A stretch of 64,000 nt of DNA from NCBI RefSeq assembly GCF_000174355.1, contig NZ_ACIS01000002.1, positions 248,001-312,000 of the forward strand, read 5' to 3'. The position numbers and the translations under genes are program-made. The DNA is from Pseudogulbenkiania ferrooxidans 2002. Lineage in GTDB: Bacteria; Pseudomonadota; Gammaproteobacteria; Burkholderiales; Chromobacteriaceae. Shown here piece by piece: positions 41,948-51,661 of this stretch (positions are counted from its first letter, which is position 1; each line of letters opens with the position of its first letter). The notes under the pieces are model-generated. The model worked only from the letters and a program-made list of their open reading frames with translations, was not told the origin of the DNA and ran no database searches.

Positions 41948-43213
41948 ATGAAGCGCTTTGCCCAGCTGCCAACCAGACGACATCAAAAGGGTGTTGCCGC
42001 CATCATCGTCGGGTTGTGCATTGTTGTGCTGATTGGTTTTCTGGGCCTGGTGGCTGATCTTGGCCGGTTATTCATCACCAAGACCGAACTCAGCGACGCC
42101 TCCGATGCCTGTTCCCTCGCGGCGGCGGCTGAACTCAAAGGGGATGCTGAGTCTCTGAGCAGGGCGGAGAGTGCGGGCATAACCGTAGGCCAACGCAACA
42201 AGGTCGATTTTCAAGCCAATAACGTCACGATAGTGCCAAATCAGGACGTCACGTTCAGCGACCACTTGAATGGCACCTACTACACCAAGAACGCAGTAGC
42301 ACCGGCCAACATTGCCAACATGAAGTACGCCAAGTGTACCCTACCGCGCACTGGCATCATGCCCTGGTTTATGCAAGTGATGGGGGCAGGGGCACAAAGT
42401 GTGACCTCCCAGGCAGTAGCGTCCCTCTCCCCCTCTCAGACCAACTGTGCCATCCCTGTCGGTTTGTGTAGCCAGACTCCTCCAGCCAGTTGCCCAGACG
42501 GAAGCGCACCGGACAGTTATGGTTTCTGCGTTGGTAAATGGTATGGAAGTCGCTTTACTGCTGGAGGTGGTTTTACCGGTAGCTTCAACCTCATTGACTA
42601 CTCCCCTCCCTCAGGCGGGGCCAGCGAACTGTCAGGCCAGCTAACAGGCGCTGGCCAGTGCAACCTGAATGTTACAAATCCTGTTGGGCAGACCGGGATG
42701 CAGCAATCCATTGCCAATGCATGGAATACCCGCTTTGGGCTGTATCAGGGGAGTTACAACGTAAGCAATGCGCCACCCGACTTCACTGGCTATGCCTACA
42801 CAGCCATTTCTTGGCCAAGTCAATACAACGCTTATGACGGTACAGATGGTACTCGTCCAAATTTTCAAGCCTCTCGCACAGCCCATACCGTTTATCAAGG
42901 CGATGCTGCCGCCGGTCTGAGTCTGACTGGCAGTGGAAGCAGTGCCACATCAACCCAGTTGAGGGATAACGGGGCAGACCGGCGTATGGTCCTGATGCCT
43001 ATCGTCGATTGTGGAGGGTGGACGGGCTCCCAGACAGTTCCCATCCAGAAATTCGCCTGTGCGCTGTTGCTGCAACCGATGCAAGCTCCTGGGTCGGATA
43101 CCTATATCGAATACCGCGGCCAAGCCGACTTGCCCGGAAATCCGTGCGCAACATTGGGCTTACCAGGTGCAGGGGGCGGCATCGGCCCTAAAGTACCTGC
43201 GCTCGTACGGTAG
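41948..43213 (+). CDS. tadG: TadG-like pseudopilin-type pilus assembly protein
   Basis: A 421-residue protein with a 15-residue leader ending HQKG and then VAAIIVGLCIVVLIGFLGLVADLGR, the TadE/TadG N-terminal pattern. The long periplasmic part is rich in Ser, Thr, Gly and Asn, with Cys pairs (CSQTPPASCPDG) that may form disulfides. Tad systems use such proteins as minor pilin-like parts. No vWA domain is obvious. The gene is AT-richer than most of the window. Confidence 0.82.
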   Translation: MKRFAQLPTRRHQKGVAAIIVGLCIVVLIGFLGLVADLGRLFITKTELSDASDACSLAAAAELKGDAESLSRAESAGITVGQRNKVDFQANNVTIVPNQDVTFSDHLNGTYYTKNAVAPANIANMKYAKCTLPRTGIMPWFMQVMGAGAQSVTSQAVASLSPSQTNCAIPVGLCSQTPPASCPDGSAPDSYGFCVGKWYGSRFTAGGGFTGSFNLIDYSPPSGGASELSGQLTGAGQCNLNVTNPVGQTGMQQSIANAWNTRFGLYQGSYNVSNAPPDFTGYAYTAISWPSQYNAYDGTDGTRPNFQASRTAHTVYQGDAAAGLSLTGSGSSATSTQLRDNGADRRMVLMPIVDCGGWTGSQTVPIQKFACALLLQPMQAPGSDTYIEYRGQADLPGNPCATLGLPGAGGGIGPKVPALVR

Positions 43214-43222
43214 GAGGTGGAG

Positions 43223-43693
43223 ATGCGACGCTACTCCAGACAAGCAGGTGTTGCCGCAGTGGAAATGGCGTTTTTGTTGATGCCATTGATCTTCATCGTA
43301 TTCGGCATCACGGAATTCGGGCGGGCTTTCTACCAATACAACACCGTCGTCAAGGCGACACGGGATGCGGCCCGCTACCTATCCGCGCAGCAACCGGGGA
43401 CAAAGGACGCCGAGGCTACATGTCTCGTCAAGTACGGTAATTACAGTGCCTGCCTTGCCGATCCTAGCTATACCGGCCCACTTTTGGCTCCCGGCTTGGC
43501 AACAGCAACCATCACGATCTGCGACTGGCCACGGTGTGCCAACCATAATGCACAAGGAAGCGATCCAGTCGTGAATCTGGTTTCAGTCACGGTAAGCAAC
43601 TATCAATTTACTTCCTTGGTACCTTTTGTCACATCGGGTTTATCGACCATCACCTTTGGTGACATTCATACCACGATGAAGGCAAACCTATGA
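43223..43693 (+). CDS. tadE: TadE-type pseudopilin
   Basis: A 156-residue protein with a short leader ending QAG, then VAAVEMAFLLMPLIFIVFGITEFGR: the Glu5 of the prepilin core followed by a hydrophobic helix. AGGAGG lies 5 bp before the ATG at 43223; a GTG at 43217 overlaps that site and is rejected. It is processed by TadV and forms part of the Tad machine. The stop overlaps the next start by 4 bp. Confidence 0.87.
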   Translation: MRRYSRQAGVAAVEMAFLLMPLIFIVFGITEFGRAFYQYNTVVKATRDAARYLSAQQPGTKDAEATCLVKYGNYSACLADPSYTGPLLAPGLATATITICDWPRCANHNAQGSDPVVNLVSVTVSNYQFTSLVPFVTSGLSTITFGDIHTTMKANL

Positions 43694-44163
43694 AAACGAC
43701 CAAAGTGCGGTTGTTTGCATCAACCAAAAAGCATCAAAGCGGAGTTGCAGCGGTGGAGCTTGCATTGATCGCCATGATTCTTTTCGCCCTGCTATTGGGA
43801 ATCATGGAATTTGGCCGCCTATTGTTCACTTGGAATTCCGCGGCAGAGGCCACCCGCAGAGGAGCGCGCCTGGCAGTTGTGTGCGACATGAATGCCACAG
43901 GAGTCAAAAATGCCATGCGGAAAATTCTTCCCATCGTCGCGACAGGGGATATCAGTGTCAGCTATTCACCCAGCACCTGCACAGGATCGGCAGACTGTCA
44001 AAGCGTGACGGTTTCCATCTCTCCCAACGCACCGGCCTTTCATTACAACTTCCTTTATATCGGTACTTCTTGGCGGATTCCGGCATTCAGCACCACTCTG
44101 ACAAGGGAAAGCCTGAGCAACGGTTCTGGAAGCGATCAAAATCCCGATTGCTCGATTACATAG
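43690..44163 (+). CDS. tadF: TadE/TadF-type pseudopilin
   Basis: A 157-residue protein with an 18-residue leader ending HQSG and the core VAAVELALIAMILFALLLGIMEFGR, the same pattern as the upstream TadE. The periplasmic region has several Cys residues (CDMNATG, STCTGSADCQS), suggesting disulfides. It is coupled to tadE by a 4-bp overlap. TadE and TadF are not separable by name from sequence alone, so the symbol is provisional. Confidence 0.83.
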   Translation: MKTTKVRLFASTKKHQSGVAAVELALIAMILFALLLGIMEFGRLLFTWNSAAEATRRGARLAVVCDMNATGVKNAMRKILPIVATGDISVSYSPSTCTGSADCQSVTVSISPNAPAFHYNFLYIGTSWRIPAFSTTLTRESLSNGSGSDQNPDCSIT

Positions 44164-44210
44164 CGCAACAAATCGGACGTCACGATAGCAATAACTACAT
44201 GGGGGTTGCC

Positions 44211-45446
44211 ATGAAAATATCGATTGTCTCCCTGAATACCAAGCATCTCGATGAAATGCGCCGTTTTACCGAGGTAGACATCAACCGTGACGTCAAGGTA
44301 TTTCCTGGTGGAATGGAAATGCTGGCGCCGGTTGCCGATCAGTTCCACCCCGACATTTTGATCTTCGAATGCGATGAGCAAGATTTGACGGATTTTTCGG
44401 CCTTGTCACGCTTGAACCTGCGCCACCCCGACATTACCGTCATTCTGCTATCCAACATCCAGGCATCCGAAACCCTGCTGAGTGCGATGCGGGCTGGCGT
44501 TCGGGAAGTACTCCCCTCTCCGGCAAACCGTGAAGCCTTGAACCTCGCCATCTCACGTGTCGAGGAAAAACGCATGCTGCAAAACTCGGCACGCCCCAAA
44601 GGCAAGGTATTCGCCTTCATCCCGTGCAAAGGCGGCAGTGGTTCCACGTTTCTTTCAACCAATCTGGCTTATAACCTGGCCACCCAAGAAGACAAGAATG
44701 TCATCCTGATCGATCTCAACCTGCAGTTTGGCGATGCCGCGCTTTTCGTCACCGACCACAAGCCTTCCGTAAACTTGGCCGAAGTGGCTCGTCAAATACA
44801 CCGCATGGATGCCTCATTTTTGGCATCGAGCCTGATAACGGTGTTGCCCAATCTGGGTATTCTGGCCGCACCTGACGACCCGGTTCAGGCCATGGAAGTG
44901 ACTCCGGCCCATATCGACACCTTGGTCAACCTGGCGCGAAACCATTACGACGTGATCATTCTCGATATCGGTCGAGCTTTGGACCCGGTCAGTATCAAGG
45001 CACTGGATCACGCCGACATCGTTTTCCCCGTCCTGCAAATCACCCTGCCCTTCGTGCGCGATGCGCGTCGCCTGCTCGACGTACTGCGCTCTCTGGGGTA
45101 CTCGCGCGACAAGATCAAGTTACTGGTCAACCGCTACGAAAAAGGGGGGGAGATCAATCTCGAGGATGTTGAAAAAACGCTGGGCCTGCCCGTATTCAAA
45201 ACCATACCCAATAGTTTTCGGGCAGTTGCCGCCTCGGTTAACCAGGGCATTCCCATCGCCAAACTATCTCCGAATAATCCGGTAACACGAACCATTCAGG
45301 AGCTCAGCAAATCGCTGGTCTCCGAAGCAAGCTCCGGAGAATCGTGGTGGGGCAATTTATTGAATCACTTCAAGGGAGGCGAAACCTCAAAAAAGGTAAT
45401 AGCCGACCCTAGTATGACCAGGCCCATTTCTTCCACTCGGGAATGA
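44211..45446 (+). CDS. tadZ: Tad localisation protein TadZ/CpaE
   Basis: A 411-residue protein: an N-terminal receiver-like domain (to about 120) and a C-terminal MinD/ParA-like ATPase with a deviant Walker A CKGGSGST near 139-146 and ILIDLNLQFGDAALF following. This is the TadZ/CpaE layout that localises the Tad machine at a pole. ATG 44211 gives MKISIVSLN; an ATG 12 bp upstream is possible. A small hairpin (GGCCCG/CGGGCC, 45449-45463) follows the stop. Confidence 0.93.
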   Translation: MKISIVSLNTKHLDEMRRFTEVDINRDVKVFPGGMEMLAPVADQFHPDILIFECDEQDLTDFSALSRLNLRHPDITVILLSNIQASETLLSAMRAGVREVLPSPANREALNLAISRVEEKRMLQNSARPKGKVFAFIPCKGGSGSTFLSTNLAYNLATQEDKNVILIDLNLQFGDAALFVTDHKPSVNLAEVARQIHRMDASFLASSLITVLPNLGILAAPDDPVQAMEVTPAHIDTLVNLARNHYDVIILDIGRALDPVSIKALDHADIVFPVLQITLPFVRDARRLLDVLRSLGYSRDKIKLLVNRYEKGGEINLEDVEKTLGLPVFKTIPNSFRAVAASVNQGIPIAKLSPNNPVTRTIQELSKSLVSEASSGESWWGNLLNHFKGGETSKKVIADPSMTRPISSTRE

Positions 45447-45568
45447 TAGGCCCGGCACGGGCCGAGATCTGCTAACGAGCATGGCATTTTCACTGTAACC
45501 ACCGCATCAGCTGACTGGATTCTTGTTTTGCTCCCTGTCGCCTGATCACATGTAGAGGGGTAATCATC
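45447..45568 (+). other. Gap between tadZ and tadA
   Basis: 122 bp with a GC hairpin (45449-45463) and no T run. No clear promoter was found, so tadA may be read through from upstream or from a weak local start. Confidence 0.4.
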
Positions 45569-46927
45569 ATGTCCTTGCGAGACCGGCTCGAATCGCTGCA
45601 CACCCCACCCGAAGCGCTGCAACACATCGTTAAATCGGCGTCAGGCCTGGGTTTCGAGACTTACCATGACCTGAAGGCGCGCATCCACCAAAAGCTGCTG
45701 GACCGGGTGGACCTGACCGTCATGGAAAGCCTGACCCCAGACCGTTTGAAGGATGAGCTAAAAATCCTGGTAGAGCGTTTGTTGAGTGAAGAAAACACCG
45801 CACTCAACGAGACGGAGCGGCGCAATCTGGTCCGCGACATCCAGCATGAAATGCTGGGCCTGGGCCCCCTGGAACCCTTGCTCGCCGACCCTACCATTTC
45901 CGATATCCTGGTCAACACCTACCAGCAAATCTATATCGAACGGCGCGGCAAGCTGGAGCTGACCGACATCCGCTTCAATGACGACGCCCACCTCATGAAG
46001 ATCATCGACAAGATCGTGTCGCGCGTCGGCCGACGTGTCGACGAATCCAGCCCGATGGTCGACGCCCGCCTTCCGGATGGCTCGCGGGTCAACGCCATCA
46101 TCCCGCCTCTGGCCATCGATGGCCCGATCATGTCGATCCGCCGCTTTGCCGCCGTACCCCTTCGCATGGACGACATCATTGAATACAAAAGTTTGACCCC
46201 GGACATGGCCACGGTGCTGAAGGGGTTAGCCAAGGCCAAGATGAACATGCTGATATCGGGCGGAACGGGCAGCGGCAAGACCACCATGCTCAACATTCTT
46301 TCCGGCTTCATTCCAGAAGTTGAGCGCATCATCACGATTGAAGACGCCGCCGAACTACAACTGCAGCAGCCGCACATAATCCGGCTGGAAACACGCCCAC
46401 CCAATATCGAAGGGCGAGGCGAAGTACCCCAGCGTGCCCTGGTACGCAACAGCCTGCGCATGCGGCCGGACCGCATCATCCTTGGCGAGGTACGCGGGGC
46501 GGAAGCACTGGACATGCTCCAGGCCATGAATACCGGGCACGAAGGCTCCATGGCGACCATTCACGCCAACACGCCTCGCGATGCCATTACCCGCCTGGAG
46601 AATATGGTCGGCATGGCCGGCATGAATCTGCCGCCCAAGGTCATCCGCCAACAGATCAGCTCCGCCATCAGCGTCATCATCCAGATCGCCCGCCTGACGG
46701 ACGGTAAACGCAAAGTGGTCAGCATTCAGGAAATCACCGGCACCGAGGGCGACGTCATCACCATGCAGGAACTGTTCCATTATGTTCAGACCGGCATCGG
46801 CATGGATGGCGCAGTGCAAGGGTACTTCTGCGCCACAGGCGTTCGACCCAAATTCATCGACCGCCTCAAAACGCACGGTGTAGACATCTCCGACACGCTG
46901 TTCGACCCCAATAAACGCTTCGAATAG
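45569..46927 (+). CDS. tadA: Tad pilus assembly ATPase TadA/CpaF
   Basis: A 452-residue secretion ATPase of the type II/IV family, TadA subtype. Walker A is GGTGSGKTT near 231, followed by [15 protein letters not shown] (Asp box), [15 protein letters not shown] (Walker B) and [15 protein letters not shown] (His box). The N-terminal all-alpha domain (to about 120) is the CpaF-type. It powers Flp pilus assembly at the inner membrane with TadB and TadC, encoded directly after. Confidence 0.96.
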   Translation: MSLRDRLESLHTPPEALQHIVKSASGLGFETYHDLKARIHQKLLDRVDLTVMESLTPDRLKDELKILVERLLSEENTALNETERRNLVRDIQHEMLGLGPLEPLLADPTISDILVNTYQQIYIERRGKLELTDIRFNDDAHLMKIIDKIVSRVGRRVDESSPMVDARLPDGSRVNAIIPPLAIDGPIMSIRRFAAVPLRMDDIIEYKSLTPDMATVLKGLAKAKMNMLISGGTGSGKTTMLNILSGFIPEVERIITIEDAAELQLQQPHIIRLETRPPNIEGRGEVPQRALVRNSLRMRPDRIILGEVRGAEALDMLQAMNTGHEGSMATIHANTPRDAITRLENMVGMAGMNLPPKVIRQQISSAISVIIQIARLTDGKRKVVSIQEITGTEGDVITMQELFHYVQTGIGMDGAVQGYFCATGVRPKFIDRLKTHGVDISDTLFDPNKRFE

Positions 46928-46935
46928 GTGCAGAC

Positions 46936-47910
46936 ATGGACACCACCTTCGCGATACTCATCGTCCTGATTTTCATCGCCGTGGTCTTCCTGCTGGAAGG
47001 CGCTTATCTCACCTGGAATACCTACAAAGGACCGGAGGCGACACGCATCGAGCGACGCCTGCAGGCCATGTCCGCTGGAGCTCACCACAGCGAGTCGATG
47101 AACCTGATGAAGGAGCGGCTGCTCAGCGACACCAAGGTCGTTCAGCGGTTTCTGCTGGGCATCCCGCGCGCGCACCAACTGGATCGGATACTTTTGCAGT
47201 CTGGCCTCAAGCTGAAGGTGGGGAGTTTCCTTGGGCTGACACTGGCATGTGGCCTGGCTACCTTTTTCCTGTTACAGCTCTTGCCACTTCCCCTTCTCGT
47301 TCCGGTTCTCGTCGGTTTGGCTGGTGCCACCATACCCTGGATGGTGGTAATGCGTTTCCGCCATAAGCGCCTGGCAAAGTTCGAAGAGCAGTTACCCGAT
47401 GCCATCGACCTGATGTGCCGCGCCCTGCGTGCCGGTCATGCCCTTCCGCAATCGCTGAAAATGATAGGCGACGAAATGTCCGACCCGATCTCCGGCGAGT
47501 TTCGCACCACGTTCGATGAAGTGAATTATGGTTTCTCACTACAAGAGGCCATGATGAACCTGGCTACCCGCATCCCGAGTACAGATCTTCGCTACATGGT
47601 GATCGCCGTGCTGATTCAGCGCGAAACAGGCGGCAACTTGGCTGAACTGCTTGGCAATATCAGTGCGCTGATTCGTGCACGGCTCAAGCTCTACGGCACG
47701 ATCAGGGTCCTCGCTGCCGAAGGCAAGCTTTCGGCCTGGATTCTGACCATCCTGCCCTTTGCCGTTGCTCTCGTCATCCATTTGCTTAACCCAGGGTTCA
47801 TGAAGGTACTCTGGGAAGATCAAACCGGGTTAATGATGGTCAGTATCATTGGCCTCATGATGCTGGCGGGTATCTTTTGGATGCGCCAGATCATCAAAAT
47901 CCAGGTCTGA
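46936..47910 (+). CDS. tadB: Tad inner-membrane platform protein TadB
   Basis: A 324-residue GspF/T2SSF-domain membrane protein: a cytoplasmic N-terminal helix, two transmembrane segments near 95-135, a T2SSF domain (DAIDLMCRALRAGHALPQSL) and two C-terminal transmembrane segments. TadB with TadC forms the platform on which TadA acts. It lies 8 bp after tadA and 40 bp before tadC. Confidence 0.94.
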   Translation: MDTTFAILIVLIFIAVVFLLEGAYLTWNTYKGPEATRIERRLQAMSAGAHHSESMNLMKERLLSDTKVVQRFLLGIPRAHQLDRILLQSGLKLKVGSFLGLTLACGLATFFLLQLLPLPLLVPVLVGLAGATIPWMVVMRFRHKRLAKFEEQLPDAIDLMCRALRAGHALPQSLKMIGDEMSDPISGEFRTTFDEVNYGFSLQEAMMNLATRIPSTDLRYMVIAVLIQRETGGNLAELLGNISALIRARLKLYGTIRVLAAEGKLSAWILTILPFAVALVIHLLNPGFMKVLWEDQTGLMMVSIIGLMMLAGIFWMRQIIKIQV

Positions 47911-47950
47911 TCGGCGGCCACACTACTCTATTGAGGGGGAGGGCAACACC

Positions 47951-48895
47951 ATGAACACCTCGCAGTGGATTTATCTGGGCATCATTTTTGTGGCGGTCTT
48001 TGGCGTTGCCTTGACCATATCAATGCAAATTGCTCCCAACCGGGTCAAAGCACGCCTGGACAAGATTTCCGAAACGGAAACCCCCATTGATTCGGACAGC
48101 GCATCAGCTTGGGTAGCCAAGGCCGTCAAGATCGCGACCCCACTCGCCAAGCTCTCGGTTCCTGCAGAAGGCTGGGAAACCTCTCCCATTCGTATTCGCT
48201 TCATGAACGCAGGTTACCGCGGCCAGTCCGCTGTACCACTGTTCTTCGGCGCCAAAACCTTTCTGGCGCTGCTGTTTCCCACCATTCTATTTCTCTACCT
48301 GGGGCTAACCGGTGGGCATAAGGACGGCACCAATTTTCTGCTGTTCATGCTCCTTGCCGCGGGGATCGGCTACTACCTGCCCAATATCCTTCTCTCCCGT
48401 CGTGTCGAAAACCGTCAGCGCGAGATTTTCAACAACTTCCCGGATGCCATCGATCTTCTGCTGGTCTGTGTCGAGGCGGGCCTGGGACTCGATGCCGCTT
48501 TACTCAAGGTTGGGGAAGAAATGCGCATCAAGAGCCCTATTCTTGCTGACGAGCTTCACTTGGTGAACCTCGAATTGCGCGCCGGCAGCACCAAGGAAAG
48601 AGCCCTGCGCAATCTGGCCATCCGTACCGGGGTACAGGAAGTGGACACTCTGGTTGCCATGCTGATTCAATCAGACCGCTTTGGTACCAGCATCGGCGAA
48701 TCGCTGCGCGTGCATGCCGACGACCTTCGTACCAAGCGCCGCCTACGCGCCGAAGAAGCCGCGGCAAAGATTCCACTGAAACTGCTTTTCCCTCTGATTT
48801 TCTGCATCTTCCCGGCCCTGCTGCTGGTCTTGCTTGGACCGGCATTCATCCAAATCTACCGGGTACTGCTGCCAACCTTGGGTGGCGGTCATTAA
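47951..48895 (+). CDS. tadC: Tad inner-membrane platform protein TadC
   Basis: A 314-residue T2SSF-domain protein, second of the pair: transmembrane start, T2SSF core (NFPDAIDLLLVCVEAGLGLDAAL), ELHLVNLELRAG, and C-terminal transmembrane segments. It is homologous to TadB and forms the second half of the platform. The gap of 40 bp to the upstream gene carries an AGGGG site. Confidence 0.94.
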   Translation: MNTSQWIYLGIIFVAVFGVALTISMQIAPNRVKARLDKISETETPIDSDSASAWVAKAVKIATPLAKLSVPAEGWETSPIRIRFMNAGYRGQSAVPLFFGAKTFLALLFPTILFLYLGLTGGHKDGTNFLLFMLLAAGIGYYLPNILLSRRVENRQREIFNNFPDAIDLLLVCVEAGLGLDAALLKVGEEMRIKSPILADELHLVNLELRAGSTKERALRNLAIRTGVQEVDTLVAMLIQSDRFGTSIGESLRVHADDLRTKRRLRAEEAAAKIPLKLLFPLIFCIFPALLLVLLGPAFIQIYRVLLPTLGGGH

Positions 48896-48941
48896 ACCAT
48901 ACAACATGAATTGAGAGTCAGTCGTTACGGAAGGCATGATC

Positions 48942-50078
48942 ATGAAAACCAAGCATCTGACTTTGCCGTTGTTATGTCTTGTGCCGCTTCTGCAAAGTTG
49001 CGAATCCACTCCGCCAAAACAAGCATGGGAAATGCAACCGTTGATGCGGGTAAGCAACTCGAATGATAGTCCGGCTGCGTACTACCAACTCGGCCGCTAC
49101 TACCAGGGACAGAATCGAGCTGACAAGGCTATCCCAGCCTTTCAGAAAGCTCTCGCTCTGGATAGCCAGTATGCCGAGGCCCACAATGCACTGGGGGCGT
49201 TATATGCGGCACAAGGCCGTTACGACATGGCCATTGCCGAATTTCAAAAAGCACTGACCACGTCCCCAGGCAGCCCTCATTTCCTCAACAATCTTGGCTA
49301 CACCCTCTATCTGCAAGGCCACTATGCCGAAGCCGCCGCCATCTACGAGAAAGCGGTGGCACTAAGCCCCTCCGACCTCAAAATCGTCAATAACCGCAAC
49401 CTCACCTTGGGCAAGCTGGGAGGACGAGAGCAAGCTAAACCGGCGCCGCTGCTGGCCGGCATGCCACAAGCCACTCCCTCCCCCACCACCCTGGCCTCGG
49501 CTAGCGATCCCACGAAGACAGCAGTCGATCAGAGACGGCAGGACACCATAGTCGCAGTGGCAACACCTCTGGCAAGCGCTCCTCCGCTGACATCATCGCC
49601 CGTACCTTACACTGCGGAGGAAGGGCATCCCGTGCAAAAAACTGCCATTGAACCTCCGAGCACTGACCGCCATGAGCCGCAACAGGAAAAGAATGCTCCA
49701 GCAGCCATGTTGACCTGGAAAGAAACAACGAAGGCCGCAATGACTCACCCCGTTCCGCGTGTTGAGGTGTCGAATGGAAATGGTGTCACTGGAATGGCGA
49801 AGCGGGTCGGCTATGCGCTTGCCAATCAAGGCTTCGCAAAAGCTCGTCTCACCAATCAGAAACCTTTCCAGCAATCGGTAACGCTGGTGGAATACCGACA
49901 AGGCTTTGCTCCCGAAGCGGAAAGACTCAGTGCCAGCCTGCCGGTCAAGCCAATGATCAAGGAAAAGAACGATCTGAGAACCAGCACAGACATACGCTTA
50001 GTGCTAGGGAAGGACGTGAAGCGCAACATTGCTCTTGTAACGCCGAAACAGCAACCCATCCGCTTCGCGCTCAAATGA
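48942..50078 (+). CDS. tadD: TadD-like TPR lipoprotein with LytR_C domain
   Basis: A 378-residue lipoprotein with lipobox LLQSC (Cys20). Residues 45-150 hold three TPR units (AYYQLGRYYQGQNRADKAIPAFQKAL and following), as in TadD. A Pro/Ser/Thr/Ala-rich linker follows, then a C-terminal domain VEVSNGNGVTGMAKRVGYALANQGF that matches the LytR_C pattern. TPR lipoproteins help secretin assembly. ATG 48942 is preferred to 48936 because GGAAGG then has a 7-bp spacing. It is the last gene of the Tad locus. Confidence 0.88.
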   Translation: MKTKHLTLPLLCLVPLLQSCESTPPKQAWEMQPLMRVSNSNDSPAAYYQLGRYYQGQNRADKAIPAFQKALALDSQYAEAHNALGALYAAQGRYDMAIAEFQKALTTSPGSPHFLNNLGYTLYLQGHYAEAAAIYEKAVALSPSDLKIVNNRNLTLGKLGGREQAKPAPLLAGMPQATPSPTTLASASDPTKTAVDQRRQDTIVAVATPLASAPPLTSSPVPYTAEEGHPVQKTAIEPPSTDRHEPQQEKNAPAAMLTWKETTKAAMTHPVPRVEVSNGNGVTGMAKRVGYALANQGFAKARLTNQKPFQQSVTLVEYRQGFAPEAERLSASLPVKPMIKEKNDLRTSTDIRLVLGKDVKRNIALVTPKQQPIRFALK

Positions 50079-50378
50079 CAAGCTGGATGCACGGGAACTA
50101 CAGCAGCAATACCAAACCATCCAGCCACTTGAATTCCGCACTGTCTCTCTGTTTTACCTGAGACCGGTCGGGCTTCGTTCTCGGAGAAAATGCCCACGAC
50201 CTCAAGCAACGACCACTTCTCTGACAAAGGGAGACCCAGTTCCATCCTACGGCCCCTTTGTCATCAGGAACTTGGTGTTCCCGATCGAGGGCCAAAACAG
50301 TTGCTGGTTTAGCGCCGCGTCACACGTCAGCTCAGTGTTTGTTATGATATTCCGGATCAATACAACTGCGGATTTTTG
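50079..50378 (+). promoter_or_regulatory. Gap before chaA with an extended -10 promoter
   Basis: 300 bp without a convincing gene. Near its end is the extended -10 TGTTATGAT (50340-50348); no good -35 lies upstream. Transcription would start near 50355. The rest shows nothing notable. Confidence 0.5.
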
Positions 50379-51455
50379 ATGAAGGCCATACTCTCCGAAA
50401 AAACCCTTTTGATCGCCACTTTTGTGGCGATTGTTCTTTTTGCCCTTGAGCACAGCCTGCTCCAGATGAGCAAACCGGTGGTTTTTGTTGTCATCGCCAT
50501 TCTGCTCGCCACCATCATGGGCGCCGCCCTGCGCGTGGCTCACCATGCCGAGATGCTGGCGGTGAAGCTGGGCGAGCCCTACGGGACGATGATCCTGACG
50601 CTATCGGCGGTATTGGTGGAGGTGGTGATTCTGGCGATCATGATGCTTTCAGGCGGAGGCCCCACCCTGGCGCGCGACACGGTTTATTCGGCGCTGATGC
50701 TGGACATCAACGGCATACTCGGCTTTGCCGCCATCATCGGCGGACTGAAGCACGGGGAGCAGCCGTATAACCTCGATTCGGGCAACAGCTACGTATCGAT
50801 GATCCTAGTGGCGGTAGGCGTGTCCATGTTCGTACCCGAATTTGTGCCACAAGAAAAGTGGCAGGCCTACTCGGCTTTTACCATCGTGGCGATGGTACTG
50901 CTTTATGGCCTGTTCTTGCGCCTGCAGACCGGCAAGCACAGCTATTTCTTCGATTACGCCTACGAGCACCAGGAAGAGCACGAACACGGAGCCGAGAGCA
51001 TTTCGACCGGAAAGCACGCTGGTCTGCTGGTGCTGAGCATCGGGTTGATCGGGGTGTTGTCGGAACTGATGGCGGCTTTCCTGCACGCAGGGCTGGAGGG
51101 CAGCGGGCTGCCCGCGATCGTTCCGGCCATCCTGGTGGCCTTGATTTCGGCGAGCCCGGAAATTCTGACCGCGATGCGGGCCGCCGTTGCCAATCGCATG
51201 CAATCGGTGCTGAACATTGCGCTGGGAGCATCGCTGGCAACCGTGGTTCTGACCATCCCAGTGATAGAGGGGATTGCCTTGTTTTCCGGCCAACCAATCC
51301 AGATGGCGATGACTCCCGCGCAGACCGCCATGGTGCTGCTGACCCTGCTGGTGGCGACCATCAACTTGCACGATGGGGAGACCAACGCCATCGAGGGCTA
51401 CACGCATGTGGCACTGTTTGCCACGTTCCTGTTTTTGGCCGGGATCGGGCTGTAG
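50379..51455 (+). CDS. chaA: Calcium/cation:proton antiporter, ChaA family
   Basis: A 358-residue membrane protein with about 11 transmembrane segments and the two repeated alpha motifs: GEPYGTMILTLSAVLVEVVIL and, in the second half, ALISASPEILTAMRAAVANRMQSVLNIALG. The acidic residues in these segments bind cations in the CaCA superfamily. ChaA exchanges Ca2+, Na+ or K+ for H+ and helps pH and salt tolerance. A Gln/His/Glu-rich cytoplasmic loop (YEHQEEHEHGAES) is present. It appears monocistronic. Confidence 0.93.
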   Translation: MKAILSEKTLLIATFVAIVLFALEHSLLQMSKPVVFVVIAILLATIMGAALRVAHHAEMLAVKLGEPYGTMILTLSAVLVEVVILAIMMLSGGGPTLARDTVYSALMLDINGILGFAAIIGGLKHGEQPYNLDSGNSYVSMILVAVGVSMFVPEFVPQEKWQAYSAFTIVAMVLLYGLFLRLQTGKHSYFFDYAYEHQEEHEHGAESISTGKHAGLLVLSIGLIGVLSELMAAFLHAGLEGSGLPAIVPAILVALISASPEILTAMRAAVANRMQSVLNIALGASLATVVLTIPVIEGIALFSGQPIQMAMTPAQTAMVLLTLLVATINLHDGETNAIEGYTHVALFATFLFLAGIGL

Positions 51456-51502
51456 AGGCTTGGCGGGAACCTCAAAGAGGGGCAGATGGCCCGTCCTGCG
51501 CG

Positions 51503-51583
51503 GGATGGGTGAGACGTTGAGGAACCCATCTGCACCTCCTGCGCGTTGCTGATGGGTTGCGACGCCAGCGCCTTCACCCATCC
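51503..51583. repeat. Nested inverted repeat, MITE/REP-like
   Basis: GGATGGGTGA (51503-51512) pairs with TCACCCATCC (51574-51583), and inside it AACCCATC (51523-51530) pairs with GATGGGTT (51551-51558). An ABB'A' layout of this kind is typical of small dispersed repeat elements. It lies between chaA and the RHH-like gene. Confidence 0.65.
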
Positions 51584-51661
51584 TACCTACGGAAAGACGC
51601 GTGGCAGGGGTAGAAGTCGTCATTTCCGGCGGGTATAGACTTAATGGACGCCCAGCCCGGC

